A stretch of DNA of 64,000 bases from Actinoplanes lobatus (GTDB lineage: Bacteria > Actinomycetota > Actinomycetes > Mycobacteriales > Micromonosporaceae). The notes beneath the pieces are model-generated. The model was not told the origin of the DNA. It saw nothing but the letters and a program-made list of their open reading frames with translations, and ran no database searches. The stretch covers positions 1,493,001 to 1,557,000 of the forward strand of contig NZ_JACHNC010000001.1 in assembly GCF_014205215.1 (NCBI RefSeq), in the 5' to 3' direction. The position numbers were made by a program, and so were the translations under genes. This document shows, in pieces, positions 63,931-64,000 of this stretch. Position 1 is the first letter of the stretch; the number at the start of each line of letters is the position of its first letter.

Positions 63931-64000
63931 TCAGCTTCCGAGCGGGAAGTCCCGCCGGGGCCGCCACGGGCCCTCGCCGCCGTGCGAGAAGAGCGTGAAC
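63931..64000 (-). CDS. C-terminal end of a gene cut by the window
   Basis: The minus-strand frame ending with TGA at 63931-63933 reads FTLFSHGGEGPWRPRRDF and a short tail, and stays open to the window edge. Only 22 codons are visible. By position next to YihY in other actinobacteria, and by the tail, a 2'-5' RNA ligase-family protein is possible, but this is a guess. Confidence 0.4.
   Translation of the reverse strand, partial: FTLFSHGGEGPWRPRRDFPLGS

Overview
The window is high-GC actinobacterial DNA, most like a Micromonosporaceae / Actinoplanes-type genome. Evidence: GC-rich third positions, frequent GTG/TTG starts, leaderless-looking promoters, a complete conservon (cvnA-D), SCO4848-, SCO3933- and SCO6745-type proteins, a GOLPH3-family protein, and an integrated actinomycete integrative and conjugative element (AICE).

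Region 1, about 68-14,714: an AICE. From its integration end inward it carries a tyrosine integrase, an excisionase, a RepSA-type rolling-circle initiator, a four-helix Spd-like membrane protein and an FtsK/TraB-type DNA translocase. Upstream are two small coiled-coil genes ending in a terminator, a SCO3933-family regulatory protein, and a divergent GntR regulator facing two copies of a perfect palindromic operator. Cargo includes a lower-GC GT2 glycosyltransferase, a membrane protein, an XRE-DUF5753 / DUF397 pair, and a chain of stop-start-overlapping small genes of unknown function. A 24-bp imperfect direct repeat and iterated GACGGCCTG motifs occur at both ends. A large nested palindrome lies just inside the left end. 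No tRNA attachment gene is visible.

Region 2, 15.0-24.9 kb: housekeeping genes. DedA protein, quinone reductase LpdA, a gamma-glutamylcyclotransferase-like protein, a frameshifted acyltransferase, a tandem GNAT protein, a short methionyl-tRNA synthetase behind a possible Met-Met leader peptide attenuator, SCO6745-family, coiled-coil and metallo-beta-lactamase proteins, and a DUF4349 lipoprotein.

Region 3, 25-38.5 kb: M20 amidohydrolase, acyl-CoA mutase large subunit, a membrane Ser/Thr kinase, phosphoglucomutase, GOLPH3-family protein, and a surface-polymer group (GalE, a GT2/TagF-like fusion, a GT4 enzyme), then a NUDIX hydrolase.

Region 4, 38.6-46.8 kb: upp; deoC with a full aldehyde dehydrogenase and a half-length aldehyde dehydrogenase lacking the catalytic half; an acidic protein overlapping a 778-aa protein whose N-terminus looks like a degenerate IS110-type transposase fold and whose C-terminus matches the tail of the conservon kinase; a HAD hydrolase.

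Region 5, 46.9-52 kb: the conservon operon cvnA-B-C-D on the minus strand.

Region 6, 52.3-64 kb: nucleoside uptake and salvage. Adenosine deaminase is divergent from an RlmA-like methyltransferase. A minus-strand set runs from a BMP lipoprotein through an ABC ATPase and two permeases to an extended cytidine deaminase and thymidine phosphorylase. Together with upp and deoC these would import nucleosides and degrade them to bases and deoxyribose-5-phosphate. The window ends with small membrane and hypothetical genes, a YihY/BrkB protein and a cut-off gene.

The most unusual signals are the IS110-like protein that shares a tail module with the conservon kinase, the Met-Met leader before the methionyl-tRNA synthetase, the pseudo-aldehyde dehydrogenase, the extended cytidine deaminase, and the apparent non-ATG/GTG/TTG start behind a hairpin in the nucleoside ABC operon.
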